A DNA stretch of 14,996 nucleotides from Candidatus Campbelliibacteriota bacterium (GCA_003231675.1 QIJB01000045.1:1-14996); one strand, 5' to 3'. Positions 8,105 to 14,159 are shown, numbered from the stretch's first letter. A program made the numbers and translations. Notes: generated by a model not told the origin, from the sequence alone.

Positions 8105-9285
8105 ATAAAAAAACAATCATAATTTTATCAACAGTTTTAATCTTGTTCGTGGTGGCGGGAGGCGTTTTCTGGATGTTTTCCGGAAAAACATCTCAAAAAA
8201 AAGAGCCGGGAGTTTCTCCGACCTTCCCTTCCAGTGGGGAAGGCGGGTCGGGCGCCGGAGGTTCTTCGGGGGGGCTTTTCCCTTCAGGAGCGAAAGAAGC
8301 GCTTTTAATCAGACTTTCTGACAGCCCTGTGAGCGGAGCCACCTTCTTCCAAGGAACCGCGACGGCAACCGTTCGCTATGTGGAAAAATCAAGCGGGCAT
8401 ATTTATAAAATAACACCTGATGGAAAAGATCGCCAAAGGTTGTCCAACACCACTATTCTTAAGAGTTTTAGTGTTCTTTGGTCTCCCAACGCCGATAAAT
8501 TAGTGATGAGATATTTTGATGGAGGTGACGGTGTTTTAGGAGTGGTAAAAACTTTCTCAGCCACGCTCAATTTGATTACTAACTCTCTTGAAGGGGTATT
8601 TTTACCGAGAGCGACACTTTCCGTTACAGCGTCTCCGAGCGAGGATAAAATTTTTTATCTGATTGATGGAGGCGAAAACACTATGGGAATCATCAGCGAT
8701 TTTGGCGGTAAAAATAAAAGGACCGTTTTCTCCCTCCCTTTTTCCGATTTTAATATCAGTTGGCCGAGTAAGGATATAATCTCTCTGATTTCCAAGCCGT
8801 CCGCCCTAGCCGAAGGGGTTTTATATTTTTTGAATCCCAGAACCGAAAAATTGGAAAAGATTATCGGCGGGGTGAAAGGATTGACGGCGTCCGTTTCTCC
8901 GAACGGGAAAAAGGTGATTTATGGACAAACCAAAGGAAAAGACCTTAAGACAAAAATATTGAATGTTTCCGACAGGGCGGTGGTTGATTTTTACGCAAAA
9001 ACATTACCGGAAAAATGCGCGTGGAGCGGGGAGGATGAAGACATTGTCTATTGCGCGGTGCCTTTCTCCTTCCCGTCCGCCGACTATCCCGATGATTGGT
9101 ATAAAGGAAAAGTTTCCTTTAATGATTCCATCGCCAAGATTGATATTGGGACCGGAGAAACGAAAGTTTTATCCAATAAACCGGGTTTTGATGTGATCAA
9201 CCCATTTCTTTCCCCTGATAACAATTACTTTATTTTCACAAACAAAAAAGACGGGACGCTTTGGAGTATGAAAATAAACCAATAG
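8101..9285 (+). CDS. Membrane-anchored TolB/WD40-like beta-propeller protein
   Basis: The 394-residue protein has one N-terminal membrane helix (residues 5-27), a Gly/Ser/Pro-rich linker (36-62) and a beta-propeller-like domain. Propeller blades are marked by PD40-type turns: LWSPNADKLVMRY (126-138), TASPSEDKIFYLI (176-188), SVSPNGKKVIYG (264-275) and FLSPDNNYFIFT (369-380). A repeated 'G-x-I-x-K-I-x-x-D-G' pattern (99-108) and two cysteines (306 and 318) are also present. Anchored propellers of this kind usually mediate protein contacts outside the cytoplasm. Its ATGA overlap with the pilin gene indicates that the two are made together, so a role in pilus assembly or surface presentation is plausible. 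A run of seven G (8268-8274) lies in the linker. It is the last gene of the + strand locus. Confidence 0.85.
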   Translation: MNKKTIIILSTVLILFVVAGGVFWMFSGKTSQKKEPGVSPTFPSSGEGGSGAGGSSGGLFPSGAKEALLIRLSDSPVSGATFFQGTATATVRYVEKSSGHIYKITPDGKDRQRLSNTTILKSFSVLWSPNADKLVMRYFDGGDGVLGVVKTFSATLNLITNSLEGVFLPRATLSVTASPSEDKIFYLIDGGENTMGIISDFGGKNKRTVFSLPFSDFNISWPSKDIISLISKPSALAEGVLYFLNPRTEKLEKIIGGVKGLTASVSPNGKKVIYGQTKGKDLKTKILNVSDRAVVDFYAKTLPEKCAWSGEDEDIVYCAVPFSFPSADYPDDWYKGKVSFNDSIAKIDIGTGETKVLSNKPGFDVINPFLSPDNNYFIFTNKKDGTLWSMKINQ

Positions 9286-9289
9286 TTTT

Positions 9290-9361
9290 TTATAGCTGAT
9301 AGTAGCCAGACCCAATCATGAAGCCCATCGGCTATAAGCCGGTTACTACCAGTTATTTATA
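9290..9361. terminator. Imperfect inverted repeat between convergent operons
   Basis: Arms 9290-9307 and 9341-9361 pair with a few transitions and a three-base bulge; the core pair is CTGATAGTAGCC with GGTTACTACCAG. A small internal hairpin GGCT-ATA-AGCC lies at 9330-9340. It occupies the 84-base gap between the converging propeller and pilC genes. The downstream U-tract is weak on both strands, so its activity as a bidirectional terminator is only inferred. Confidence 0.45.
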
Positions 9362-9369
9362 AGCTAATC

Positions 9370-10578
9370 CTATATTCCGTTCATCATTGAATACATTGGC
9401 TTAATCATTGAGATGGCGAAGAAACCAACCGCGGCCCCGATGATTACCATGAGAACAGGCTCAATTATCGTGGACATATTGTTTGTTGTGTTGGAAACGT
9501 CTTCTTCGTAAAAGTCCGCCAGACGTGTCAGCATTGAGGATAATTGACCGGTTTCCTCCCCGACGGACATCATTTCACCAACAAGAACCGGGTATAGCTT
9601 GTTGGCCTTTTTAAAAGATTCTGACAATGGTAGCCCTTTTTGAATGTCTTTTTTCGCTTGCTCCAAGACCGCTTTGTAGTGATGGTTTTGTAAAACATCT
9701 TTTGTGATATCAAGAGCGTCAAGAATATCCACTCCGGAACTTATAAGGGAAGCAAGGGTTCGGCTTGTCCGCGCCGAATTTATTTTTTTCACAAGAGGGG
9801 AGAATATGGGGAGTTTTAATATTATGGTGCTTACCGCTCTTTTCCCGGTTTCGCTTTGAAGAGCGAAACTTCCGGCGACGATAACAAAAAAGAGACTAAG
9901 GATAAAAGAAAGCGTGTGGCTGGTCAAAAATCCGCTTATGAATATTATCGCTTTTGTGCTTGCCGGAAGATCCACGCCCAATTCTTGAAATGTTGATATG
10001 AGTGTCGGAACAACATAAATGAGCATCAAAATTGCGATGATTATCATGGCAATCACGATAATGAGCGGATAAATCATCGCGCCTTTTATTTTTTTTCTCA
10101 GAGTGTTGTCCCGTTCAATTTGTTCACCGACAATTTTGAGCGATTCACTTAAATTCCCGCTTTCTTCCCCGACCCTTATCATCGCGATGAAGAGCGAGGA
10201 AAAAATCTTTGGGTATTGCTCCATACTTTCACTCAACGACTTTCCTTTTCTTATGTTTCCGGAAAGATTTTTTATTACATCTTTAAATTTTAAATTTTGA
10301 GTTTGCTTCCCAAGTATCTCCAATCCTTTAACGAGCGGAACTCCGGCGGAAATCATCACGGAAAGGTTTTGGCTGAAGATTATTTTTTCCGCCATGGAAA
10401 CCCCTCCGAACCCTGGAATTGAAATTGACAAAATCCCCCTTTGTTTTTTTTTCTTAAAAGAGACCAAAGTGTATTTTCGTTGGCGAAGGATTTTTGCCAA
10501 GTCAAAACGATTTTGAGCTTCCGCCTCTCCTTTGATTTCCTGTCCGGAAAGATTTTTCGCGTAATATTCAAATTTCAT
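9370..10578 (-). CDS. pilC: Type IV pilus inner-membrane platform protein PilC
   Basis: The 402-residue protein has the normal PilC/GspF length and plan. A soluble N-terminal part (MKFEYYAKNLSGQEIKGE) is followed by two T2SSF domains at about 66-190 and 268-390. The conserved 'G-E-E-(S/T)-G-x-L' signatures are at 137-143 and 340-346. Membrane helices are near 168-190, 220-240 and 372-393. PilC is the inner-membrane platform that couples PilB ATP hydrolysis to pilin insertion into the growing pilus. It starts six bases after the pilB stop. An AAGGAA Shine-Dalgarno-like motif lies within the last pilB codons (complement of 10588-10593), consistent with coupled translation. Confidence 0.95.
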   Translation of the reverse strand: MKFEYYAKNLSGQEIKGEAEAQNRFDLAKILRQRKYTLVSFKKKKQRGILSISIPGFGGVSMAEKIIFSQNLSVMISAGVPLVKGLEILGKQTQNLKFKDVIKNLSGNIRKGKSLSESMEQYPKIFSSLFIAMIRVGEESGNLSESLKIVGEQIERDNTLRKKIKGAMIYPLIIVIAMIIIAILMLIYVVPTLISTFQELGVDLPASTKAIIFISGFLTSHTLSFILSLFFVIVAGSFALQSETGKRAVSTIILKLPIFSPLVKKINSARTSRTLASLISSGVDILDALDITKDVLQNHHYKAVLEQAKKDIQKGLPLSESFKKANKLYPVLVGEMMSVGEETGQLSSMLTRLADFYEEDVSNTTNNMSTIIEPVLMVIIGAAVGFFAISMIKPMYSMMNGI

Positions 10579-10584
10579 AATATT

Positions 10585-12333
10585 TTATTCCTTGGTTACT
10601 CTCAACACCTCTTCAATACTCGTGATTCCTTGCGCCGCTTTCATCAGACCGTCCTCAAACATCGTAATCATACCCTCTTTCTTCGCTTGTTTTTCAATTT
10701 CATCGGAAGTGGCGTGGGACATAATGAGGTTTTTGATTGTCTCGGACATTTTTAAAATTTCATGTATTCCGATTCTGCTTTTATATCCGTCGGCGCATTC
10801 GCTTGACGCTTTTGGTTTGTAGAAAGCGATGGAGCTCCAGCTGTCTTTCGGTTTGATTACTTTCTCCTTTTTCATCGTTTCAAGCAATTTGTCCATATCA
10901 ACGCTTCTTTTGAGGTTTTCAATTTGCGATTTGCTTAAGAAATATTTTTCTTTTTCCAAACACAATTTCCTGACCAGACGCTGAGCTATGATTATACTGA
11001 GTGTTGAAACGAGGAGAAAAGGCTCCACTTTCATATCCATAAGCCGCGGTATTGATCCGGCCGCCGAGTTCGTATGGAGGGTGGAAAGCACCATATGCCC
11101 GGTAAGAGCGGCGTTAATTGCGAGGCTCGCCGTTTCATTGTCTCTGATTTCTCCGACCATTATTATATCCGGGTCCTGACGAACAAGAGAGCGAAGCCCT
11201 GAGGAAAAAGTAAAGCCGATATCAGGTTTGACCTGCGTTTGGTTGATTCTTTGCATTTGATATTCAATCGGGTCTTCAATGGTTGAGATGTTGACTTCCG
11301 GACTGTTGAGAATATCCAGAATGGTGTAGAGGGTTGTTGTTTTTCCGGATCCGGTCGGTCCGGTAACAAGAACCATCCCGGTCGGTTTTTTAATGACATC
11401 CTGCGCCTCTTCCACTTGGCTGGGCAGAAAACCGAGGCTTTCAAGAGAAAACCCCTTTGCCCCCTCTCTAAGAAGTCGCAGAACAGCCTTTTCTCCGTTG
11501 TAAACCGGGAGAATGGAAACGCGGAAAGATACTCTCTCCTCCGGTGTTTCAATTTTAAATCTTCCGTCTTGAGGAAGGCGTTTCTCGTCAAGTTTAAGTT
11601 TGGCGAGAACTTTGATTCTGGCGATTATCCCCGCCGCCGTGTTTTTCGGCAAAGTCATTGCATCGTGCAGGATGCCGTCTATCCTGTATCGGGCGAGAAC
11701 TTTGTCTTCCATCGGTTCAATATGGATATCGCTGGCTCTCTGGAGGATGGCGTGCCGAAGAAGCGTGTCCACTATTCTGATGACGGGAACATCCTCCGCC
11801 AATTTTTTCAAATCTTCTTTGTTTATTTCCTCCCCTTTATCAGAAACAATTTTCAAAGTTTCCGCTTCTTTTTGAATAATGTCGCCGAATTCGGCTTGGA
11901 GACTTTTTTGATATTGAAGAAGGACTTTCCGCAGAGATTTCATATCCGTGAGGCGGGGGAGTATTTTCAAGTTTGATTTTTTCTTTATGAAATCTATCGT
12001 TTCAAGATCCTGTGGGTCAAGCATGGCGACTTCTAATTCGTTTCCATTTTTCCGGTAGGCGACAATATTGTGCGTTCTGGCAATCGGTTCCGGAATCAGA
12101 CTGAGCACCTTGAAGTCTATTTTTTCGTCCTTCAGGTTTACGAAGGGTATTCCCAATATGTAAGCCTGAAGTCTCCGTATCTCATCATCCGTTATTTTAT
12201 TCTCACTGACAAGAATTTCCGCCAAGGATTTCTTTTCCTTTTCCGCTTTTTTCTCGGCGGCTTCAACCTCCTCGGCGGAGATAAGCCCGCCGTCCAATAA
12301 AAAAAGTTTCAGTTGTTTTGAATCAACTTTCAT
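10585..12333 (-). CDS. pilB: Type IV pilus assembly ATPase PilB
   Basis: The 582-residue GspE/PilB-family hexameric ATPase drives pilus extension. The N-terminal T2SSE_N-like domain spans about 15-150. The catalytic core shows Walker A GPTGSGKTT (325-333), the Asp box TIEDPIEY (351-358), Walker B MVGEIRD (392-398) and the His box GHMVLSTLHTN (412-422). The zinc-binding tetracysteine motif typical of PilB is incomplete: only Cys458 and Cys513 remain, with Lys461 where the second Cys of the first pair is expected. The ATG at 12333 is supported by the duplicate of the first 88 bases at 14056-14143, where near-identity also begins exactly at the ATG. Retraction ATPase (PilT) genes and pilins for this system are not in the window. 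Confidence 0.95.
   Translation of the reverse strand: MKVDSKQLKLFLLDGGLISAEEVEAAEKKAEKEKKSLAEILVSENKITDDEIRRLQAYILGIPFVNLKDEKIDFKVLSLIPEPIARTHNIVAYRKNGNELEVAMLDPQDLETIDFIKKKSNLKILPRLTDMKSLRKVLLQYQKSLQAEFGDIIQKEAETLKIVSDKGEEINKEDLKKLAEDVPVIRIVDTLLRHAILQRASDIHIEPMEDKVLARYRIDGILHDAMTLPKNTAAGIIARIKVLAKLKLDEKRLPQDGRFKIETPEERVSFRVSILPVYNGEKAVLRLLREGAKGFSLESLGFLPSQVEEAQDVIKKPTGMVLVTGPTGSGKTTTLYTILDILNSPEVNISTIEDPIEYQMQRINQTQVKPDIGFTFSSGLRSLVRQDPDIIMVGEIRDNETASLAINAALTGHMVLSTLHTNSAAGSIPRLMDMKVEPFLLVSTLSIIIAQRLVRKLCLEKEKYFLSKSQIENLKRSVDMDKLLETMKKEKVIKPKDSWSSIAFYKPKASSECADGYKSRIGIHEILKMSETIKNLIMSHATSDEIEKQAKKEGMITMFEDGLMKAAQGITSIEEVLRVTKE
12246..12333 (-). repeat. pilB 5'-end repeat, copy 1 (intact pilB)
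   Basis: These 88 bases, from the pilB ATG to the first base of codon 30, match 14056-14143 in the same orientation with two mismatches (86/88). The mismatches fall in codons 5 (GAT/GAC) and 13 (TTA/TTG) and are both synonymous. Similarity stops abruptly at the ATG on one side and at codon 30 on the other. Confidence 0.95.
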
Positions 12334-12350
12334 AGCATTATGTTCTTTGT

Positions 12351-12356
12351 ATTATA
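12351..12356 (-). promoter_or_regulatory. -10 element of the pilB-pilC promoter
   Basis: On the minus strand a perfect TATAAT lies 17 bases before the pilB ATG, giving a predicted leader of about ten bases without a Shine-Dalgarno sequence. No acceptable -35 hexamer is found at a 16-18 base spacing. In contrast, the duplicated pilB start at 14143 has a recognisable -35. Confidence 0.5.
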
Positions 12357-12397
12357 CCCCAGAAACGCCCCAATTTTGCGGGTATTTAGGAACTGGC

Positions 12398-12442
12398 GGA
12401 AATAAAAATAAAATAACCGTCCGCCGGTATTGGTGGACGGTT
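12398..12442 (-). terminator. Rho-independent terminator of the minus-strand gene remnant
   Basis: Read on the minus strand, an 11-bp stem (arms 12432-12442 and 12415-12425, one G-T pair) with a six-base loop is followed by ATTTTATTTTTATTT. It lies 25 bases past the stop of the gene remnant ending at 12468 and just upstream of the pilB promoter. This is the correct place to end that older transcript. Confidence 0.7.
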
Positions 12443-12551
12443 GTTTGATAAAAATTCCAAGATGTGATTACCAACTGGCGTTACATGATACACACCTTCC
12501 CCACCGACAACGGTTGTCCGGTGGGAGGTAAACATTAAAACCCTTCTCCGC

Positions 12552-12607
12552 GAACGGATAGCCAAATTCCTCTTCCAAAAAACCAAACGCCACCCGATGG
12601 TTTTGCC
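12552..12607 (+). repeat. 56-bp direct repeat, left copy flanking the ATPase cassette
   Basis: This segment matches 13950-14005 in the same orientation at 53 of 56 positions; it contains the shared core GCCAAATTCCTCTTCCAAAA. It lies inside the minus-strand gene remnant. Together the two copies bracket the palindrome, promoter and ATPase gene. Confidence 0.92.
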
Positions 12608-12631
12608 AAACAGCATTATACAACACATCCT

Positions 12632-12660
12632 CATTCTCCGAAGTCGGACTTCGGAGAATG
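12632..12660. repeat. Perfect 29-bp palindrome upstream of the ATPase gene
   Basis: Two perfect 14-base arms (CATTCTCCGAAGTC and its complement) surround a single central G. It can form a very stable hairpin on either strand. It lies 47 bases before the ATPase -35 element and just inside the left 56-bp repeat. There is no adjacent T-tract on either strand, so it is not a typical terminator. Confidence 0.9.
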
Positions 12661-12707
12661 GCGTTGGTTGGGGTTTAGGCGCGAAGCGGTTATCCACATT
12701 TTTGCAC

Positions 12708-12735
12708 TTGACAAATGCGAAATATCGGATAAAAT
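12708..12735 (+). promoter_or_regulatory. Promoter of the AAA_14/DUF4143-type ATPase gene, likely leaderless
   Basis: A perfect -35 TTGACA (12708-12713), a 16-base spacer and -10 TAAAAT (12730-12735) are followed after seven bases by ATG at 12743. Transcription would therefore begin at or next to the start codon. This also argues against start codons further upstream, because they would lie inside or before the promoter. Confidence 0.65.
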
Positions 12736-12742
12736 GCATTTA

Positions 12743-13951
12743 ATGAGTATAATTCGCGATGTTACAATAAAATCCCGGAAATATCTTGAAACAGACGAGG
12801 TTCTGCTCTTTACCGGCGCCAGGCAGGCCGGAAAAACAACAATCCTGAAACAAATCCAACTCGAGCTGGAAAAACAAAAAAAAGTCTGTCATTTCTTGAA
12901 TTTGGAGGACCCAGAATACTTGGATATACTCAATAAAAATCCCAAAAACCTCTTTAAAATCATTCCCATAGATCCCGCGAAAAAGAACTACATTTTTATT
13001 GATGAAATACAGTATCTTGATAATCCGTCAAATTTTTTGAAATACCTGTATGACGAACATAGAGACAAAATAAAGCTTTTATGCTCCGGTTCGTCGTCGT
13101 TCTATATTGATAAAAAATTCAAGGATTCAATGGTTGGAAGAAAAAGGATATTCAATGTGCGAACATTGTCGTTTCGTGAGTTTTTGCGTTTCAAGAAAGA
13201 AGAATCTCTTTCTGTGGCTGATTTCAAAAAACTGACGCTATCTGAGAAAGAAAAAATCGCCCTCCATTACGGAGAATATATCGTTTTTGGCGGGTACCCG
13301 AGGGTGGTTCTGTCTCCGCGAGAGGAAAAGAAAGAAAATTTGCGGGAAATAGCCTATTCTTACATCAAGAAAGATGTGTACGAAGCAAGCGTACGGCAGG
13401 AAGAAATTTTTTTCAAACTGCTGAAAATCCTTGCCTTCCAAACGGGGTCTCTGGTAAACGCCTCTGAGCTGGCAAACACTTTGGGTGTTTCAAAGACGGC
13501 AATAGAAAACTATCTTTACATTATGCGGAAATCTTTCCATATATCGCTTATAAGCCCCTTTTTCGGAAATACCAGAAAGGAGTTAACCAAAATGCCGAAA
13601 GTTTATTTTTGCGATCTCGGGCTCAGGAATTTTTTTGCCGGAAGTTTTGAGCCGTTCTTGGCGCGCAAAGACAAGGGCGCCTTGCTTGAGAACGCCGTGT
13701 TCAGGCAACTGCTGGAAAACTACGATAAAGATGAGATAAAATTTTGGAGGACGATTTCAAAACACGAGGTTGATTTTGTCGCGAGAGAAGAAAACGCCTA
13801 TGAGGTTAAGGTAAATCCGGAAAAATTTAAAGAGCGGGCGTATAAGGCGTTTTTTGACAACTATCCAGACATCAATTTTGCCGTTGTTTCCTTTGACACT
13901 AAAAAGGAATCAGTCAACGGCCACCCGTTGCTTAACGCCTGGGAAGTTTGA
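12743..13951 (+). CDS. AAA+ ATPase of the AAA_14/DUF4143 type
   Basis: From the ATG at 12743 the protein has 402 residues, the usual length for this family. The N-terminal AAA domain has Walker A TGARQAGKTT (24-33), Walker B IFIDEIQ (84-90), a sensor-like LLCSGSSS (112-119) and GGYP (183-186). A winged-helix-like segment (ASELANTLGVSKTAIENYL, about 240-258) follows. The C-terminal DUF4143-like part shows E342-V-D344 and E354-V-K356, matching the D...ExK core of a PD-(D/E)XK nuclease fold. Whether it cleaves DNA is unknown. The frame is also open from an ATG at 12668, but the promoter lies within that extension. The gene is in the opposite orientation to pilB and is bracketed by 56-bp direct repeats, the right one beginning in its stop codon. 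This family is often scattered and multicopy; its cellular role is unsettled. Confidence 0.92.
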   Translation: MSIIRDVTIKSRKYLETDEVLLFTGARQAGKTTILKQIQLELEKQKKVCHFLNLEDPEYLDILNKNPKNLFKIIPIDPAKKNYIFIDEIQYLDNPSNFLKYLYDEHRDKIKLLCSGSSSFYIDKKFKDSMVGRKRIFNVRTLSFREFLRFKKEESLSVADFKKLTLSEKEKIALHYGEYIVFGGYPRVVLSPREEKKENLREIAYSYIKKDVYEASVRQEEIFFKLLKILAFQTGSLVNASELANTLGVSKTAIENYLYIMRKSFHISLISPFFGNTRKELTKMPKVYFCDLGLRNFFAGSFEPFLARKDKGALLENAVFRQLLENYDKDEIKFWRTISKHEVDFVAREENAYEVKVNPEKFKERAYKAFFDNYPDINFAVVSFDTKKESVNGHPLLNAWEV

Positions 13952-14005
13952 ACGGATAGCCAAATTCCTCTTCCAAAAAACCAAACGCCGGCCGATGGTT
14001 TTACC
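13950..14005 (+). repeat. 56-bp direct repeat, right copy flanking the ATPase cassette
   Basis: It matches 12552-12607 at 53 of 56 positions and begins within the ATPase stop codon (13949-13951). Read on the minus strand in the frame of the gene remnant, it has one premature stop (CAA to TAA) and one Val-to-Pro codon change. It therefore looks like the more decayed copy. Confidence 0.92.
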
Positions 14006-14029
14006 GGTGATAATTGAGGTGTAAATCCC

Positions 14030-14062
14030 CACTTAGGTGCAAGGCACCTAAGTGACTTTTTT
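14030..14062 (+). terminator. Hairpin terminator of the ATPase gene at the pilB truncation point
   Basis: A perfect 11-bp stem (14030-14040 and 14044-14054; CACTTAGGTGC) with loop AAG is followed by ACTTTTTT on the + strand. It is a textbook Rho-independent terminator 78 bases after the ATPase stop. Its right arm ends two bases before the pilB-like repeat begins, and its sequence supplies the TAG that ends the truncated pilB copy on the other strand. Confidence 0.8.
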
Positions 14063-14143
14063 CTCGGCGGCTTCAACCTCCTCGGCGGAGATAAGCCCGC
14101 CGTCCAACAAAAAAAGTTTCAGTTGTTTTGAGTCAACTTTCAT
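14048..14143 (-). pseudogene. Truncated pilB 5' copy, 31-residue minigene
   Basis: This reading frame reproduces the first 29 residues of PilB (MKVDSKQLKLFLLDGGLISA...AEKK). It then diverges to Val-Thr and a TAG supplied by the hairpin palindrome. The only two differences from intact pilB are synonymous. A promoter-like sequence lies upstream (14160-14188), so a short peptide covering the PilB N-terminus could be made. It is most simply a remnant of the original or duplicated pilB start left by an insertion or recombination event. A functional small peptide is possible but unsupported. Confidence 0.85.
14056..14143 (-). repeat. pilB 5'-end repeat, copy 2 (truncated)
   Basis: This is the direct-orientation partner of 12246-12333, offset by 1810 bases, 86/88 identical. 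Upstream of the ATG the two loci are unrelated apart from each having a TATAAT. Confidence 0.95.
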
Positions 14144-14159
14144 AAAGGTTTATTGTTTT

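Larger units (their letters stand above)
12468..12674 (-). pseudogene. 3' remnant of an unknown minus-strand gene
   Basis: A minus-strand frame of 68 codons runs from an in-frame stop (12675-12677) to a TAA at 12468-12470 and is followed by a good terminator. The part after the palindrome looks protein-like: acidic/aromatic GFLEEEFGYPF, then NVYLPPDNRC, and a final stretch with cysteines three and five residues apart (RCRWGRCVSCNASW). No convincing start codon or ribosome-binding site is visible, and the 5' side runs into a palindrome and the ATPase promoter. It appears to be the surviving C-terminus of a gene cut by insertion of the ATPase cassette. A 19-codon stretch of it is repeated at 13950-14005. 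The family is not recognised. Non-coding repeat DNA is the alternative. Confidence 0.45.

Noticed and set aside
11416..11976. 186-codon + strand frame antisense to pilB; similar long antisense frames at 1238-1717 and 5122-5577
   Set aside because: They lie wholly inside strongly supported genes on the opposite strand and show no domains or plausible starts.
12386..12739. A 117-codon minus-strand reading frame with an ATG across the gap before the ATPase gene
   Set aside because: It runs through the ATPase promoter, the 29-bp palindrome and the terminator stem; its composition is Arg/Trp-rich and not protein-like. A different minus-strand frame there (12468-12674) looks more like real coding sequence.
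12668..12742. N-terminal extension of the ATPase starting at 12668
   Set aside because: A strong promoter lies inside this extension, and the family-like sequence begins after the ATG at 12743.
12246..14143. CRISPR array or integron
   Set aside because: The repeats occur only twice each, are far apart and enclose genes; there are no cas genes, integrase or attC-like sites.
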